From: Topomyia yanbarensis
Lineage: Eukaryota > Arthropoda > Insecta > Diptera > Culicidae
Reading direction: 5' to 3'
DNA: 64,000 bases
Assembly (NCBI RefSeq): GCF_030247195.1
Contig: NC_080671.1
Coordinates: 66,835,412-66,899,411 of the forward strand
Position numbers and translations under genes: made by a program. A model generated the notes under the pieces. It was not told where the DNA came from and did no database searches. It saw only the letters and a program-made list of their open reading frames with translations. This document shows positions 1 to 12,244 of this stretch, piece by piece (within the stretch, counting starts at the first letter, position 1; each line of letters begins with the position of its first letter).

Positions 1-2
1 CT

Positions 3-827
3 GATGAAATGCGATCTTTTTGTAACAACTTTAGCTTCATTGTAGGACCATATATACCACCACATGACCCTGTCTGGAATTTTTGCACCACACTCATCAA
101 ACTGATAGATGTTATTATGAATAGAACTTTTACTGAATATCACCTGAAAGAATTAAAAAATTTAGTTAAGGAACATAATCATTTATATTTACAGATATTC
201 GATAAGCATTTAAAGCCTAAGCAGCACTTTTTGGTGCATTATTCTAAAGTTATTAGAAACAGTGGACCTATCTATCGGATGATGTGCTTCCGAAATGAAG
301 CTAAACACCAAATTTTTAAGGAGTATGCTCATATCATTACGTCTCGCAGTAACATAGCGTATTCGTTGTGCATAAAATCATGTTTGCAGTTTGCATATTA
401 TGTAAACAACAATTCGTTTGTTGAGTCACACGTTGAAGGAAGTTTCATAGAACATATATTAAAATTTAGACCGTACTGGAATAAAATCATTTCATGGCCT
501 TTCAGTACCGAAGGTACAGTCAGTTTGACTTCTTCTTGTAAAATTAATGGTATTTCTTACAAAATTGGTGAATTCTTAACGAGAACAGAAAACACTACAG
601 TTAATTTATTCGAAACTGAGGAATTTCTAAGGCACAACGACGACGTTTACGCTATATGTAGACAATGGATATGCGGAAATTATAATACACACTACGTAGC
701 ACTAGAAGCCATAAGGCGTACCGATAATTTGACGCTCATTAAATTAGATTCGATTGATGGTCCACCCTTCACCATACATTATGTAGACAATAAGCATTTA
801 TTCAGATTCAAAAAGGTTTTCGTGTAG
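3..827 (+). CDS. Transposase-like protein, C-terminal fragment (cut by window edge)
   Basis: An open frame runs in from the left edge and ends at TAG 825-827. The first ATG inside the window is at 9, but the frame is open upstream, so this is a C-terminal part of a longer protein. Of about 272 visible residues, the region around 68-105 reads LKPKQHFLVHYSKVI, then a Gly-Pro and RNEAKHQIFKEY. This HFLVHY/EAKH pattern occurs in large uncharacterised insect and other animal proteins that I associate with DNA-transposon (CACTA/EnSpm-type) transposases. The remainder has no recognised catalytic motif. The frame is intact to the stop, so this copy is either young or under selection. It could also be a domesticated transposase-derived gene; the transposon terminus at 1210 argues against that. 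Confidence 0.6.
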   Translation, partial: DEMRSFCNNFSFIVGPYIPPHDPVWNFCTTLIKLIDVIMNRTFTEYHLKELKNLVKEHNHLYLQIFDKHLKPKQHFLVHYSKVIRNSGPIYRMMCFRNEAKHQIFKEYAHIITSRSNIAYSLCIKSCLQFAYYVNNNSFVESHVEGSFIEHILKFRPYWNKIISWPFSTEGTVSLTSSCKINGISYKIGEFLTRTENTTVNLFETEEFLRHNDDVYAICRQWICGNYNTHYVALEAIRRTDNLTLIKLDSIDGPPFTIHYVDNKHLFRFKKVFV

Positions 828-861
828 GAATATTAAATATTACAAACAACATTAGCATGTA

Positions 862-867
862 AATAAA
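862..867 (+). terminator. Possible polyadenylation signal of the transposase gene
   Basis: AATAAA lies 35 nt after the TAG stop in AT-rich sequence. Placement suits a short 3' UTR, but the hexamer is common by chance at this base composition. Confidence 0.35.
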
Positions 868-1210
868 TGTATTATATAACTAAATTTATTGTCATTATTT
901 AATATAGTTGAAAAGTTACTACCCTTATTTCATTTTCAAAATTGATGAAATTTACAAGAAAATGCTACGATTTTCATTCCTCATTAAAATGATGTTCATA
1001 TGAACTGCTTAGGATTTTCATGCTTCCATAGTAATATTTTCATACGTTGAGCTTTATGAAAAGTATGTAGACGCGGTATGATATCCATAGTAGACTCTTT
1101 GAATGAAAAAACATCAGTCATAGTTCAGAACTATGATTTTCGCAAGAAAAACTTGTGGCGAAAAATCAAAGTATATTCGTATGATTTTCGTAGGTGCATT
1201 ATCCTCAGTG

Positions 1211-4068
<2,858 letters not shown>

Positions 4069-4905
4069 CGACACAGATTTTTCATTAGGGCCTAAGTCGC
4101 AATGTACTCAAATGGAGAAAAATCAGTTTCAAAATTCGGCGATGCTTTTCTAAATGTAATTTTTATTGTAGGTATAAATTACTTTATGATCATGTTTTCC
4201 CTGAAGCATCTTTGGTTAAACCTTATGACAATATAACAAAGAATTTAATTCCTATGTGCTTTTAGTGGGTAGAAACTAAAAAATGCTTACGCCCAATTTG
4301 CATTCCAGTCGTGATTTCGCCCTTCAGCAACCACCATTTGCGAAAGGGCTAAACCGTGAACACAATTTTCAGAAGGGCGCGGTAAATGGGCTAAACTGAC
4401 TTTGTCTTGCTGGGTAGGGCTGGGTAAATGGGCGAGCTTGACAGTATACTTTTTAATAGGGCTCAGCAAATGGGCGCATATAAACCCAATGCAAATGAAA
4501 GGGCGCGTGCATCTTTTCTCCGAATTTCATGAAAATATCGAAATATTCGAACGTTTATGTACAATAACTATAGAGTAGACATGATCATAGTAGATATTGC
4601 TTATCATTTATATAATAGAACTGCCGTTTAAAGAATAATTTTGTGAATAATAACCATACGCCCCGGTTCTGTCTAAAAATGTAAGTTTAGCCTTTATATT
4701 CCATATGAGAAGAAGGGCCTAAGTCGAAATCTCGAAGAAAATGCATGTTTCGCCGTTTTGTTTTCTTTAATTATAAATCGAATTAAAAACCATTTTAACT
4801 AATTTTCACCTCAATCTTGTAGTATTTTTGTGGCATAATGTCATAATAGCGAAAACGCTGTTTGTTTACATTTGTGATTTAAGCCCTAATGAAAGATCTA
4901 TGTCG
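4069..4905. mobile_element. Non-autonomous DNA element with about 37-bp terminal inverted repeats
   Basis: The left end (CGACACAGATTTTTCATTAG, then GGCCTAAGTCGC) is matched on the opposite strand by the right end at 4866-4905 with few mismatches. A third related stretch (AGGGCCTAAGTCGAAATC) lies inside near 4714. The interior (4280-4500) holds several degenerate copies of AAATGGGC-type words. There is no transposase frame. The superfamily is undetermined. Confidence 0.65.
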
Positions 4906-4940
4906 AAATCTGCATTTCAAACAGGTGATCTCGCAAACTA

Positions 4941-5132
4941 CCAAAGCAACCAGAAGTTCGGATAATACTTAAAAAGCACACTTTAAAGTTCACATAAAGT
5001 TCTTAGCGAACTTTCAAGCTGCTTAAGCTTTATTGGAACTTAAAAGCTGCTTAAACGGCTATTAGAGCATAAAACGTATTGCAAAATTACTTAAAACGAG
5101 AAGAGCTCTTTTACGAACTTTTGGTTGCTTGG
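4941..5132. mobile_element. MITE, about 190 bp
   Basis: The left end CCAAAGCAACCAGAAGTTCG and the right end read on the other strand (CCAAGCAACCAAAAGTTCG) form terminal inverted repeats of about 30 bp. The interior has no coding capacity and is itself built of related words such as AAGTTC and GCTTAA. Confidence 0.65.
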
Positions 5133-5796
5133 GTATTCTCCATTCAGCAAAAAAAAATCTTGTCGTGTTGCTATCATTGGAATTAGTTCAGGAAATGATG
5201 AGGGACAGTAGAAGTTTTGCGAGGATGCTGGTCCCTCTGTTATTGACCTTTCAGACCGCAACGGTAACAAAACTATACTGCTTGGGGCTTCGGGCAGTCC
5301 ATAAATCGATGTCCATCTTCACACATGATTTTTCTAGTCCATGTAGGGTTTCAAAACTATTTTTACTTGAAAAGGGTGTGACTTAGAAACACGAAAAGCC
5401 TTTTTTCATAAAGATAGGTACTTCTCTCGCAGTGCTAGAAGCTGCTAAATTTTTACCTCCCAATGCTCAATACAAATCTCCTCAATTTACAATAGTCCAA
5501 TTGCGTGTAAAACGTAGCCAAAGACAGTCTAAATTGATAATTAATATCAGTTTTCAATAATATTGCAACATAACGAAGATATATGAAAGATTCATTTTTC
5601 GTCGTCAACGTAAACTGTCCCTGGCAGCACTGCTCCATTGGGATCCAATCAGACTAATTGCAATAACTTCAGATCTAGAGCTGATTTTTGTAATTTTTGA
5701 TACTCAAATGAATGACAATAGTCACATTTATTAGCCTTACTTGTTTTTGTGAGCAAATATTGTGTCAATCAAATGCTATATAGTTTAAAAACGTTT
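5133..5796. other. Non-coding stretch, nothing recognised
   Basis: AT-rich. Open frames of 60-85 codons are present but show no family resemblance, no splice support and no supported start context. Confidence 0.45.
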
Positions 5797-5877
5797 TTTT
5801 TTTATTCATTTCGTTTATTTGATAAGCACAAATGCGTTAGCTTGGCGGTGCCAAATTCTCTTGTTTTTACATTTTGG

Positions 5878-6245
5878 ATATCTTAAAACTAGGAGGTTAC
5901 AATGCTGAAATATTTTTTTATAAAAGAGAAAAAATTACAACTATCTTAAGACTAGAAATAAGTTTCTATGTACAAGAGAGGGGCAAAAGATTTTTTTACG
6001 AAAAATTTTAAAACAAGGGATTCAGTTTGATATACAAGAGGGGAGTAATAGTATTTTTACGAAATATTTTACAGTTATCTTCAAACTAACAATATAGTTT
6101 GGTACACAAAAGGGGGAAAATATTTATGAGAAATTTCACAGATATCTTAAAACAAGGGATACAATTCTATTTACAAGAAGGAGAACATAAGTTTCAATAA
6201 AGAGTAAAAATTACAGCTATCTTAAAACTAGGAACACAGAATATA
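5878..6245 (-). repeat. Degenerate tandem repeats in the retrotransposon 3' UTR
   Basis: About five imperfect units of roughly 70-80 bp, each with a core like ATCTTAAAACTAGG, then TACAAGAGGGG, then a poly-T/ACGAAA stretch. They lie wholly within the LOA-like 3' UTR, where short tandem blocks are common in this kind of element. Confidence 0.65.
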
Positions 6246-6645
6246 ATTTTGTTTTTTTAACAAAGACTTATGTTTGGTCAAGATATTCAGAGGGAAGAGA
6301 AGGCGAAGATGGAAACAGGGAAAGAAGGGCAAAACTTGCAACTTTCAGGCAAACGGGAGATCAGCGAAACAAATTAGCGCCTCAGTCTAGTAAGTCGTCG
6401 GGTACCGGATTGGCGGATGATATTCTTCGGACCCGCGGGGAATCCTTCAAAAGTCATCGGACCTCGAGTCGCTCTCACTTCAGTTTCCTTCTATGCAGGC
6501 GTAGTGGTGAGGGCGACGGCGCTTACATATTGGCACTCTGGAGCTGATCGGTTCCACAAGGCAACAGGAAATTTCTAAAAACGAGAAATAAAAGAGAGGG
6601 GCTAAATTGGGATATTTATCGTTTTTATGAAAGTATAAATAAGGG

Positions 6646-6807
6646 GGGTGGGCGCAGCGTATTGGTAAATCGATTGCCTTGTACGTAGTGCACCTGGGTT
6701 CGAGTCCCGACCCCGCACTAGGGTTAGAAATTTTTCATTAGAGATTTTTCTAACCCGAAGAGGCGAATGACCTTAAGGTTAAAACCTCTATAATCGAAAT
6801 AAAAAAA
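6646..6807 (+). mobile_element. tRNA-derived SINE (Feilai-like) with perfect target duplication
   Basis: The head contains RNA polymerase III box A-like and box B sequences (GGTTCGAGTCCCG) typical of a tRNA. It is followed by a tRNA-unrelated body ending in GGTTAAAACCTCTATAATCG and an A-rich tail. It is flanked by a 15-bp direct repeat, AAGTATAAATAAGGG, at 6631-6645 and 6808-6822. It interrupts the last codons of the LOA-like ORF2. It is not a functional tRNA gene, since the anticodon arm and acceptor stem do not close. Confidence 0.92.
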
Positions 6808-6822
6808 AAGTATAAATAAGGG

Positions 6823-7850
6823 ACATATAGGGAAGATCTCGATTTGCCAGCATATCTCGAACTGGGACATTGGGTGGTCTACCTCGGGCCCGAAGGGAGT
6901 CCTTTAACTGAGACCTGGCGTCCAAATACCCGGCGCATACCCAGATAACGTGCTCGATGTCGTGATACCCCCCGTCACAAGCGCACAGACTACTCTCCGC
7001 AAGCCCAATACGCCGCAAATGCGCATCCAAGGTATAGTGGTTGGACATAAGTCGGGACATTACACGAATAAAATCCCGACTCACATCCATCCCCCTGAAC
7101 CAAGGCTTCGTTGATACCTTTGGGATAATGGAATGTAGCCATCTTCCAAGTTTACCATTGCTCCACGAGGTTTGCCAACTGTTTAGTGTCCTCTGACGAC
7201 AAATACTAAAAAATTCGATGAAGCAGATTGGTCTTTCGTATATGTCACCATTTAATGCGCCCACCTTTGCTAATGAGTCGGCCTTTTCATTGCCCGGGAT
7301 AGAGAAATGAGAGGGGACCCAAACAAAGGTAATCTGATAAGATTTTTCAGATAACGTACACAAGGACACGTATCTTCCCCAGGAAATATGGGAATTTCTT
7401 TTTGGGCTTCATTGCACGAAGAGTCTCGATAGAGCTGAGGCTGTTCGAAATGATGAAGTAGTGATCTGTGGGCAGAGTGTCGATGATCCGACGACGTAAA
7501 CTGAAGCGAGATCATTGAGCTTGAATGAAGCGGTGATAGTATTGTTGAAGATACCAAAGCCAGTGGACCTATCGAGATTTGATCCGTCAGTGTAGAACAT
7601 TTTGTCACAGTCGACTTCTCGGGATTTATCTTAAAATATATTGGGGATCACTTGCGGGCGTATATGATCCTGGATTCCACGAATCTCTTCCTTCATGGAT
7701 GTGTCGAACAACGCAGTAGAATCAGAAGTATCTAGGAAACGGACACTGTTGGGATTGTACGAAGAAGGATTGATGCTCAGTGCCATGTAGTCGAAGTACA
7801 AGGACATAAATCGGATTTGAGAATTAAGCTCGACGAGCCTCTGTCCAATA
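6823..7850 (-). pseudogene. LOA-like ORF2 remnant: RNase H and C-terminal Cys/His motif
   Basis: Reading on the minus strand from 7850: a linker with LIGQRLVELNSQIR and SINPSSYNP, a stop near 7632, then the RNase H start FYTDGSNLDRSTGFGIFNN. After frame changes around 7370-7500 comes the RNase H end WVPSHFSIPGNEKADSLAKV and the zinc-type CACDGGYHDIEHVIWVC. The frame is carried past 6823 into the SINE, which supplies an unnatural C-terminus and stop at about 6788. The reverse transcriptase and endonuclease domains are missing through 5' truncation. It is dead: truncated, frameshifted and interrupted. The fragment would encode the strand-degrading part of a retrotransposon replicase. Confidence 0.85.
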
Positions 7851-7896
7851 AGCCAAATGTCCGTTACGCCAAATGGCCATTACGCCTGCAGAATGG
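7838..7896. repeat. Minisatellite fragment with GCCAAATG units (left part)
   Basis: Units of the type ATTACGCCAAATGGCC repeat every 15-20 bp. The same family resumes at 8470, so the MITEs between appear to have inserted into one array. Confidence 0.65.
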
Positions 7897-7983
7897 AGCC
7901 CTATTCTCACAGTCACGTCTCCTAGTGACTAGAACAAAATTTCCTTCTAATCACTAGGTGACGTGACTGTGACAATATGGTCC
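7897..7983. mobile_element. Small palindromic MITE (about 87 bp), copy 1
   Basis: Near-perfect fold-back: CCTATTCTCACAGTCACGTC at the left is inverted at the right, with a short TAGTGACTAGAA-type middle. A better-preserved copy is at 26784-26871. This copy has lost part of its right-end symmetry. Confidence 0.85.
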
Positions 7984-7995
7984 ATGATGATCTCC

Positions 7996-8222
7996 GGCCC
8001 TATTCTGCGCGGCGTGTGACGAGAGACGACAAATCTCACCTCACTTTACGTGACTTTTCTCACCCTATTCTGAGAGTCGACTCGGGTGAGGTGAGATTCC
8101 CCATTGCGGTTAAATGGGCGTCTCACGTCACCCGAAGTTACTCTTCAGAATTGGGTGAGAAAAGTCACGTAGAGTGAGGTGAGATTAGTCGTCTCACGTC
8201 ACACGCCGCGCAGAATAGGGCC
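7996..8222. mobile_element. Long fold-back MITE (227 bp), copy 1
   Basis: GGCCCTATTCTGCGCGGCGT and the following roughly 70 bp are inverted at the right end (CGCCGCGCAGAATAGGGCC). Inner words TGAGGTGAGA and GTGACTTTTCTCACCC recur, so nearly the whole element can fold on itself. No coding capacity beyond a spurious 66-codon frame. Confidence 0.88.
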
Positions 8223-8242
8223 GCTCTTCTCTAAATTAACGT

Positions 8243-8469
8243 CTCTATTCTGCGCGGCGTGTGACGTGAGACGACTAATCTCACTTCACTCTACGTGACT
8301 TTTCTCACCCAATTCTGAAGATTCACTTCGGGTGAAGTGAAACGCCCATTTAACGGCAATGGGGAAACTCACCTCCCTCACTCGAGTCGACTCTCACAAT
8401 CGGGTGAGAAAAGTCACATAAAGTGAGATGAGTTTAGTCACCTCACGTCACACGCCGCGCAGAATAAGA
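8243..8469. mobile_element. Long fold-back MITE (227 bp), copy 2
   Basis: Second member of the family at 7996-8222, about 20 bp further on. It has the same TATTCTGCGCGGCGTGTGAC ends but diverged, and its central section is in the opposite orientation relative to copy 1. The ends have lost the outermost GGCC. Confidence 0.85.
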
Positions 8470-8605
8470 CAGTATGCCAAATAGCCGTTTTGCCAAAAGA
8501 CCTACATGATGATTATTTCTCAAAATTATGCCAAATGTTTGTTATGCTAACGTCCATTATGCCAGATGACCTTATGCCAAATGACTTCATGCCAAATTGC
8601 CCGCT
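8470..8605. repeat. Minisatellite with GCCAAATG units (right part)
   Basis: Degenerate units such as TTATGCCAAATGACTTCATG repeat about six times. Continuation of the array at 7838-7896. Confidence 0.7.
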
Positions 8606-8708
8606 CCCTCTTTAAATATAAAGTAGAAAGTTGGAATATTTAAACCAATAATGCGGAGGAAGGAAAGTTGAATAAAATTTAATCTAAATATTGATAATAA
8701 ATCATATT

Positions 8709-9347
8709 GTTGGCGATAAAAAGGCGAAGTTTCCAATTCTGTCAATATATTTGCGAAGATTACAAAATTCCTGCGATAGTACATAAAAGGCATCAGTTTG
8801 AGGTTATCTGATATTAAATGCATACCTACTGTAGTACTTTCCTCGCCAACGCGCAACAATATAACGTTTTAACTGTATGTATATATATAGCCGTAGAAAC
8901 CCTAATAAATAAGCCGTTTAATAATTTTGCTTTAGGTTAAGTGCTATTTCCCATTTCTCACCTAATGTTCAGTAAGTTGAAATCTTACATATGCTCTTCG
9001 ATCACTTATTTTGTAGCAATTCCTGTGATTAATAGTGTGTATTTAGGTTTAATTCGATAGATATTAAGTTCACTGTATAATTCTCTTACCGTTTAGTTAG
9101 GTAGAATAAACAATTTAGGTAGAAATATGTTAATAATATAAATTTAAGTAGGAGTAATAAATTTAACAGTAATCAATTTTTTGTCTCCACGTTCTTCCTG
9201 CCAATGTATGTTCGTTTTTCCTTCTTTTAGGCTGCCGATCCCTTCGTCGATCCATGGGTGCAGCCAACGCTCACCTCGGTCGCTTCAACCAGGGGTATGC
9301 AGGGTGACACAGACATTAGCTTGCTGGTAGACGTTGCGTCGTTAACA
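8709..9347 (-). repeat. 3' LTR of the BEL element (639 bp)
   Basis: It starts TGTTGGCG and ends TTAACA on the plus strand. It matches 17959-19001 over its length, except that the other LTR has a long TA tract where this one has only a short ATGTATATATATAG stretch (about 8877-8890). Confidence 0.95.
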
Positions 9348-10902
9348 CTCCCCCTTCAATGCCTCGAAGGTCTGACTGAGTGGCATTTCTTCCTACGCCA
9401 ACGTCTAACACGGCGAGCTTTACGGCAGGTCGCTCATATATTCCATGTATAGTTTGTACCGTGGCCCATCTGACTTGACCGTCTGGTGCTACCTTGGTGG
9501 CAATCACTCGGCCTTTTGGCCAGCGATTGCGGAGGAATCTCGAGTCGACGATCACTACGATGTCGTTGATCTCAATCGGTTTCACTTTTGTGAACCATTT
9601 TGCTCTCCGTGTCAACGTCGGGAGGTAATCGTGAAGCCATTGGCGCCAGAACTGGTTTGCCATGATTTGGGACAGACGCCAGTTCTGTTTCAATGTGGCA
9701 GGGTTATCATCGAAACAGGTCCACGGAGGTAGCCCGTTGGATGTTCCAATGATGAAATGGTTAGGAGTTAGCACCGGCGATTGGTCATTATCAAGGGGGA
9801 TGTCGGTCAGAGGTCTCGAGTTGACGATGTATTCTACCTCTATGAGTGTACTCCTTAGCGTTTCATCAGTTGGCACACGATCCGGGAGCAGTTTGTTCAG
9901 ATTTTGCTTGACTGTACGGATTAACCTCTCCCACGCTCCTCCCATATGAGGAGACATAGGAGGGATGAAACTCCACGTAGTGAACGGTGTGGTAAGTTCT
10001 GACACGATCTTCTCATGATCCAGTCCATTGAGAGCTGTTGTTAATTCTTTGTTGGCTCCCACGAAATTCGTGCCGCGGTCACTATATATGGCGATCGGAA
10101 TACCCCTCCTAGCGATTACGCTGCGTAGAGCCATAATGCAAGAGTCTGCTGTGAGCGAGTGTGCAACCTCCAAATGAATGGCACGTATCGTGAGGCAAGT
10201 GACCAAGACACCCCAACGTTTTTCCGTTCGGCGGCCTACACGTACTGCCATTGGACCGAAGTAGTCCACTCCCATGTGGCTGAAGGGACGGCTGTAAGCC
10301 GCAAGGCGTGGAGATGGCAAGTCGCTCATCAGTGGCGGCTGCGGGCGAGCACGTTCGTTTTTGCAGAACTGGCAGCTGTTGCGTATTGATTTGTAGGCGA
10401 CTTTCAAGCGGGGTATGTAGTAGCGCTGCTTGATCTCATTTATTGTAGTCTCATGGTTTTGATGGAGAAACTTCTTTTGAAAGTCCATAATTAGAAGTCT
10501 GGTTACGCTGTGTTTTTGAGGGAGGACGATGGGATTAGCTACGCTGCTATTGATGAACTGGCACGCGTTTGTTCGTCCGCGATTTCTCAGGACACCGTTT
10601 CCGTCTATGAACAGATGGAGACCGAATAGAGGATTTCCCTTCCGAATTTTGTTTCTTGACTGCTCTGGTAGATTTGCGGACGTTGTTGAAATCTCTTCGG
10701 CATATGTACTTCTCTGCGCTATCTTGTACAAGTAGGATTCGGCCTTGACTAATTCGACATGTGTAAGTGGTCCATCGGCCTTTGGTGTCTTCCGAGTGGA
10801 CCTCTGGAAGTTCCTGATGGCTCTGAAAACATATACTGTAGTCTTTAGAAGAACAGACCACTGGCTAAATCTGTTCGTATCGATTATTGGTTCGAGACAC
10901 AT
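9316..10902 (-). pseudogene. BEL pol remnant: integrase with DUF5641-type C-terminus
   Basis: About 528 codons, open to a stop inside the LTR. In order: an HHCC zinc-binding N-terminus (HQNHETTINEIKQRYYIP then CQFC), and the integrase core with all three acidic positions visible in MGVDYFGPM, YSDRGTNFVGAN and MGGAWERLI. A C-terminal module follows with NDIVVIVDSRFLRNRWPKGR, as in BEL/Pao integrases. The role would be inserting cDNA into the genome. The nominal first Met at 10902 is not a real start: the frame is offset from the upstream RNase H frame, and the normal linker between the two is absent, so this is a severed part of pol. The domain itself looks intact. Confidence 0.9.
9348..9357 (-). 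other. Polypurine tract of the BEL element
   Basis: GAAGGGGGAG on the minus strand directly abuts the start of the 3' LTR, the expected place for priming plus-strand DNA synthesis. Confidence 0.9.
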
Positions 10903-12244
10903 TTGTGGATTCTAAGATTTCGCTTATACGCACTCCCACGTATTGACTGTACCGTCGGTGATCCGAATGAATCCAGCACATGACATCCCTCGAGTCTGTC
11001 CAGAAATGGCGTTTTCGTACCTTAATCGTGAGGGATTCTAGAATCGTGTCCGCCAGCCTCACCCCGATGACAGCTGCTTGTAGTTCGGAGCGGGGTATGG
11101 ACAGGAATTTCAGCGGTGCAACCCTAGTTTTTGCTGCCACTAGAGCGCATTCCACTGTGTTGCCTTCTTTGAAGCGTAGGTAGACAACAGCCGCAAATCC
11201 ATTCTCGCTTGCGTCTACAAATGTGTGCATTTCCACTTCGTTACTGTCATCGGCCGATGTATTGGTCCTGTAACAGCGAGGTATCTTGATATCGGACACC
11301 TGGGGGAGGATCCGCAGCCACGTCAGCCATTTTTCGAAATGAGAATCATTGATCTGCTCGTCCCAGTCGATGGATGATCTCCAAATCTCTTGCAAAAGAA
11401 TTCGGAGAAACATCATAAAGTGGCTGATCAAACCGAGTGGGTCGAAAACCATCATTAGTGTCCGTAGAACCTCACGCTTCGTCGGTCTTTTCTTCCCGGA
11501 CAATAACTCGGGATCGTGACGGGTAGATAGCTTGTACGTAAAACAGTCCGCAGTAGTGTCCCACCACATCCCAAGAATTTTCTCGGTGGTGCCTGGTTCT
11601 CCGATGCCCATGCTCTTCTCCTTGATTTCCTCTGAGTCTAGCGCAGCAACGACCGCCGGGGAGTTCGAGATCCAGTTTCGCATTTCGAAGCCCCCGGATC
11701 CATGAATCATCTTTACATCAGTCGCCAGTTGTACTGCTTTCTCCTTCGTCTCTGCGCTGATCAGCATATCGTCCACATAGTGCTGGTGAACAATAGCGTG
11801 GACAGCCTCCGGATAATCCTGTTCGAATTGAGCTGCATGGGTATTCTTAACGAATTGGGCGGTACTTGGAGAGCAAGATGCTCCGAACGACATCACTTGC
11901 AGAACGTACGTACTGGGAGTTATATCTGTCCTCTTCTCTTTCCATAGAAAGCGTTGACAGTGCTGGTCCGCAGGGATCATCTGGACTTGATGATACATCT
12001 CCCGTATGTCTCCGGAAACCGCGACACGAAACTCCCGGAACAGAATTAGGACCGACATGAGGGACGTCAATTGGTCAGGTCCTTTGAGGAGTACGGAATT
12101 CAATGAAACGCCGTAGGAGGTTGTAGCCGCGTCCCACACGAGTCGTATTTTGCCGGGTTTGTTAGAGTTCACTATCGGAAACATCGGAAGGTACCAGATT
12201 CGGCTGTGAGCTGTACCCAACTCCTCGGCAGTGAGTTTCCTAAT
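10865..12244 (-). pseudogene. BEL pol remnant: reverse transcriptase core and RNase H
   Basis: Open from the insertion boundary at 12244 to a stop at 10865. Visible parts are NKPGKIRLVWDAATTSYGVS (RT fingers), FRVAVSGDIREMYHQVQM (with the first catalytic Asp), QHYVDDMLIS (catalytic YVDD), and RNase H motifs HTFVDASENGFAAVVYLR, ELQAAVIGVRLAD and HFWTDSRDVMCWI. The first part of the RT lies on the other side of the 12245-14717 insertion. After SEILESTN the frame runs into RTNNRYEQI and stops, while the integrase frame overlaps it. Compared with the family, the tract between RNase H and integrase (roughly 100 residues) seems to be deleted. Confidence 0.9.

Larger units (their letters stand above)
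1..1210 (+). mobile_element. 3' part of a probable CACTA/EnSpm DNA transposon
   Basis: This is the right-hand part of a DNA transposon that starts outside the window. A transposase-like reading frame (to 827) is followed by about 380 bp of AT-rich non-coding DNA. Short copies of an ATGATTTTCG-like word recur there in several variants (about 973, 1013, 1133 and 1180), and the segment stops at CAGTG (1206-1210). Read on the other strand, the end is CACTGAGGATAATGCACC, with the CACTG start and subterminal repeats typical of CACTA/EnSpm elements. The left end and the target duplication are not visible, so the class is inferred from terminus plus protein. Confidence in a transposon origin is higher than in the superfamily. 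Confidence 0.55.
5797..7850 (-). mobile_element. 5'-truncated non-LTR retrotransposon, LOA-like, with poly-A tail
   Basis: On the minus strand this runs from a 5' truncation point near 7850 through the end of ORF2 (linker after the reverse transcriptase, RNase H, C-terminal Cys/His motif), then a 3' UTR of about 0.8 kb, to a run of A's at 5787-5796. Size, orientation and poly-A tail are those of a target-primed insertion truncated at its 5' end. RNase H plus the C-terminal Cys/His motif suggest the LOA/I group known in mosquitoes. A SINE has landed in it at 6646. Confidence 0.8.

Noticed and set aside
6646..6720. tRNA gene
   Set aside because: Only the polymerase III boxes are present; the arms do not fold into a cloverleaf and the body and tail are those of a SINE.
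7838..8605. CRISPR-like array
   Set aside because: Units are adjacent without unique spacers and the genome is eukaryotic; it is a minisatellite with MITE insertions.
9258..10735. Several plus-strand frames of 64-95 codons
   Set aside because: Antisense of the BEL integrase; the minus-strand frame is the real one.
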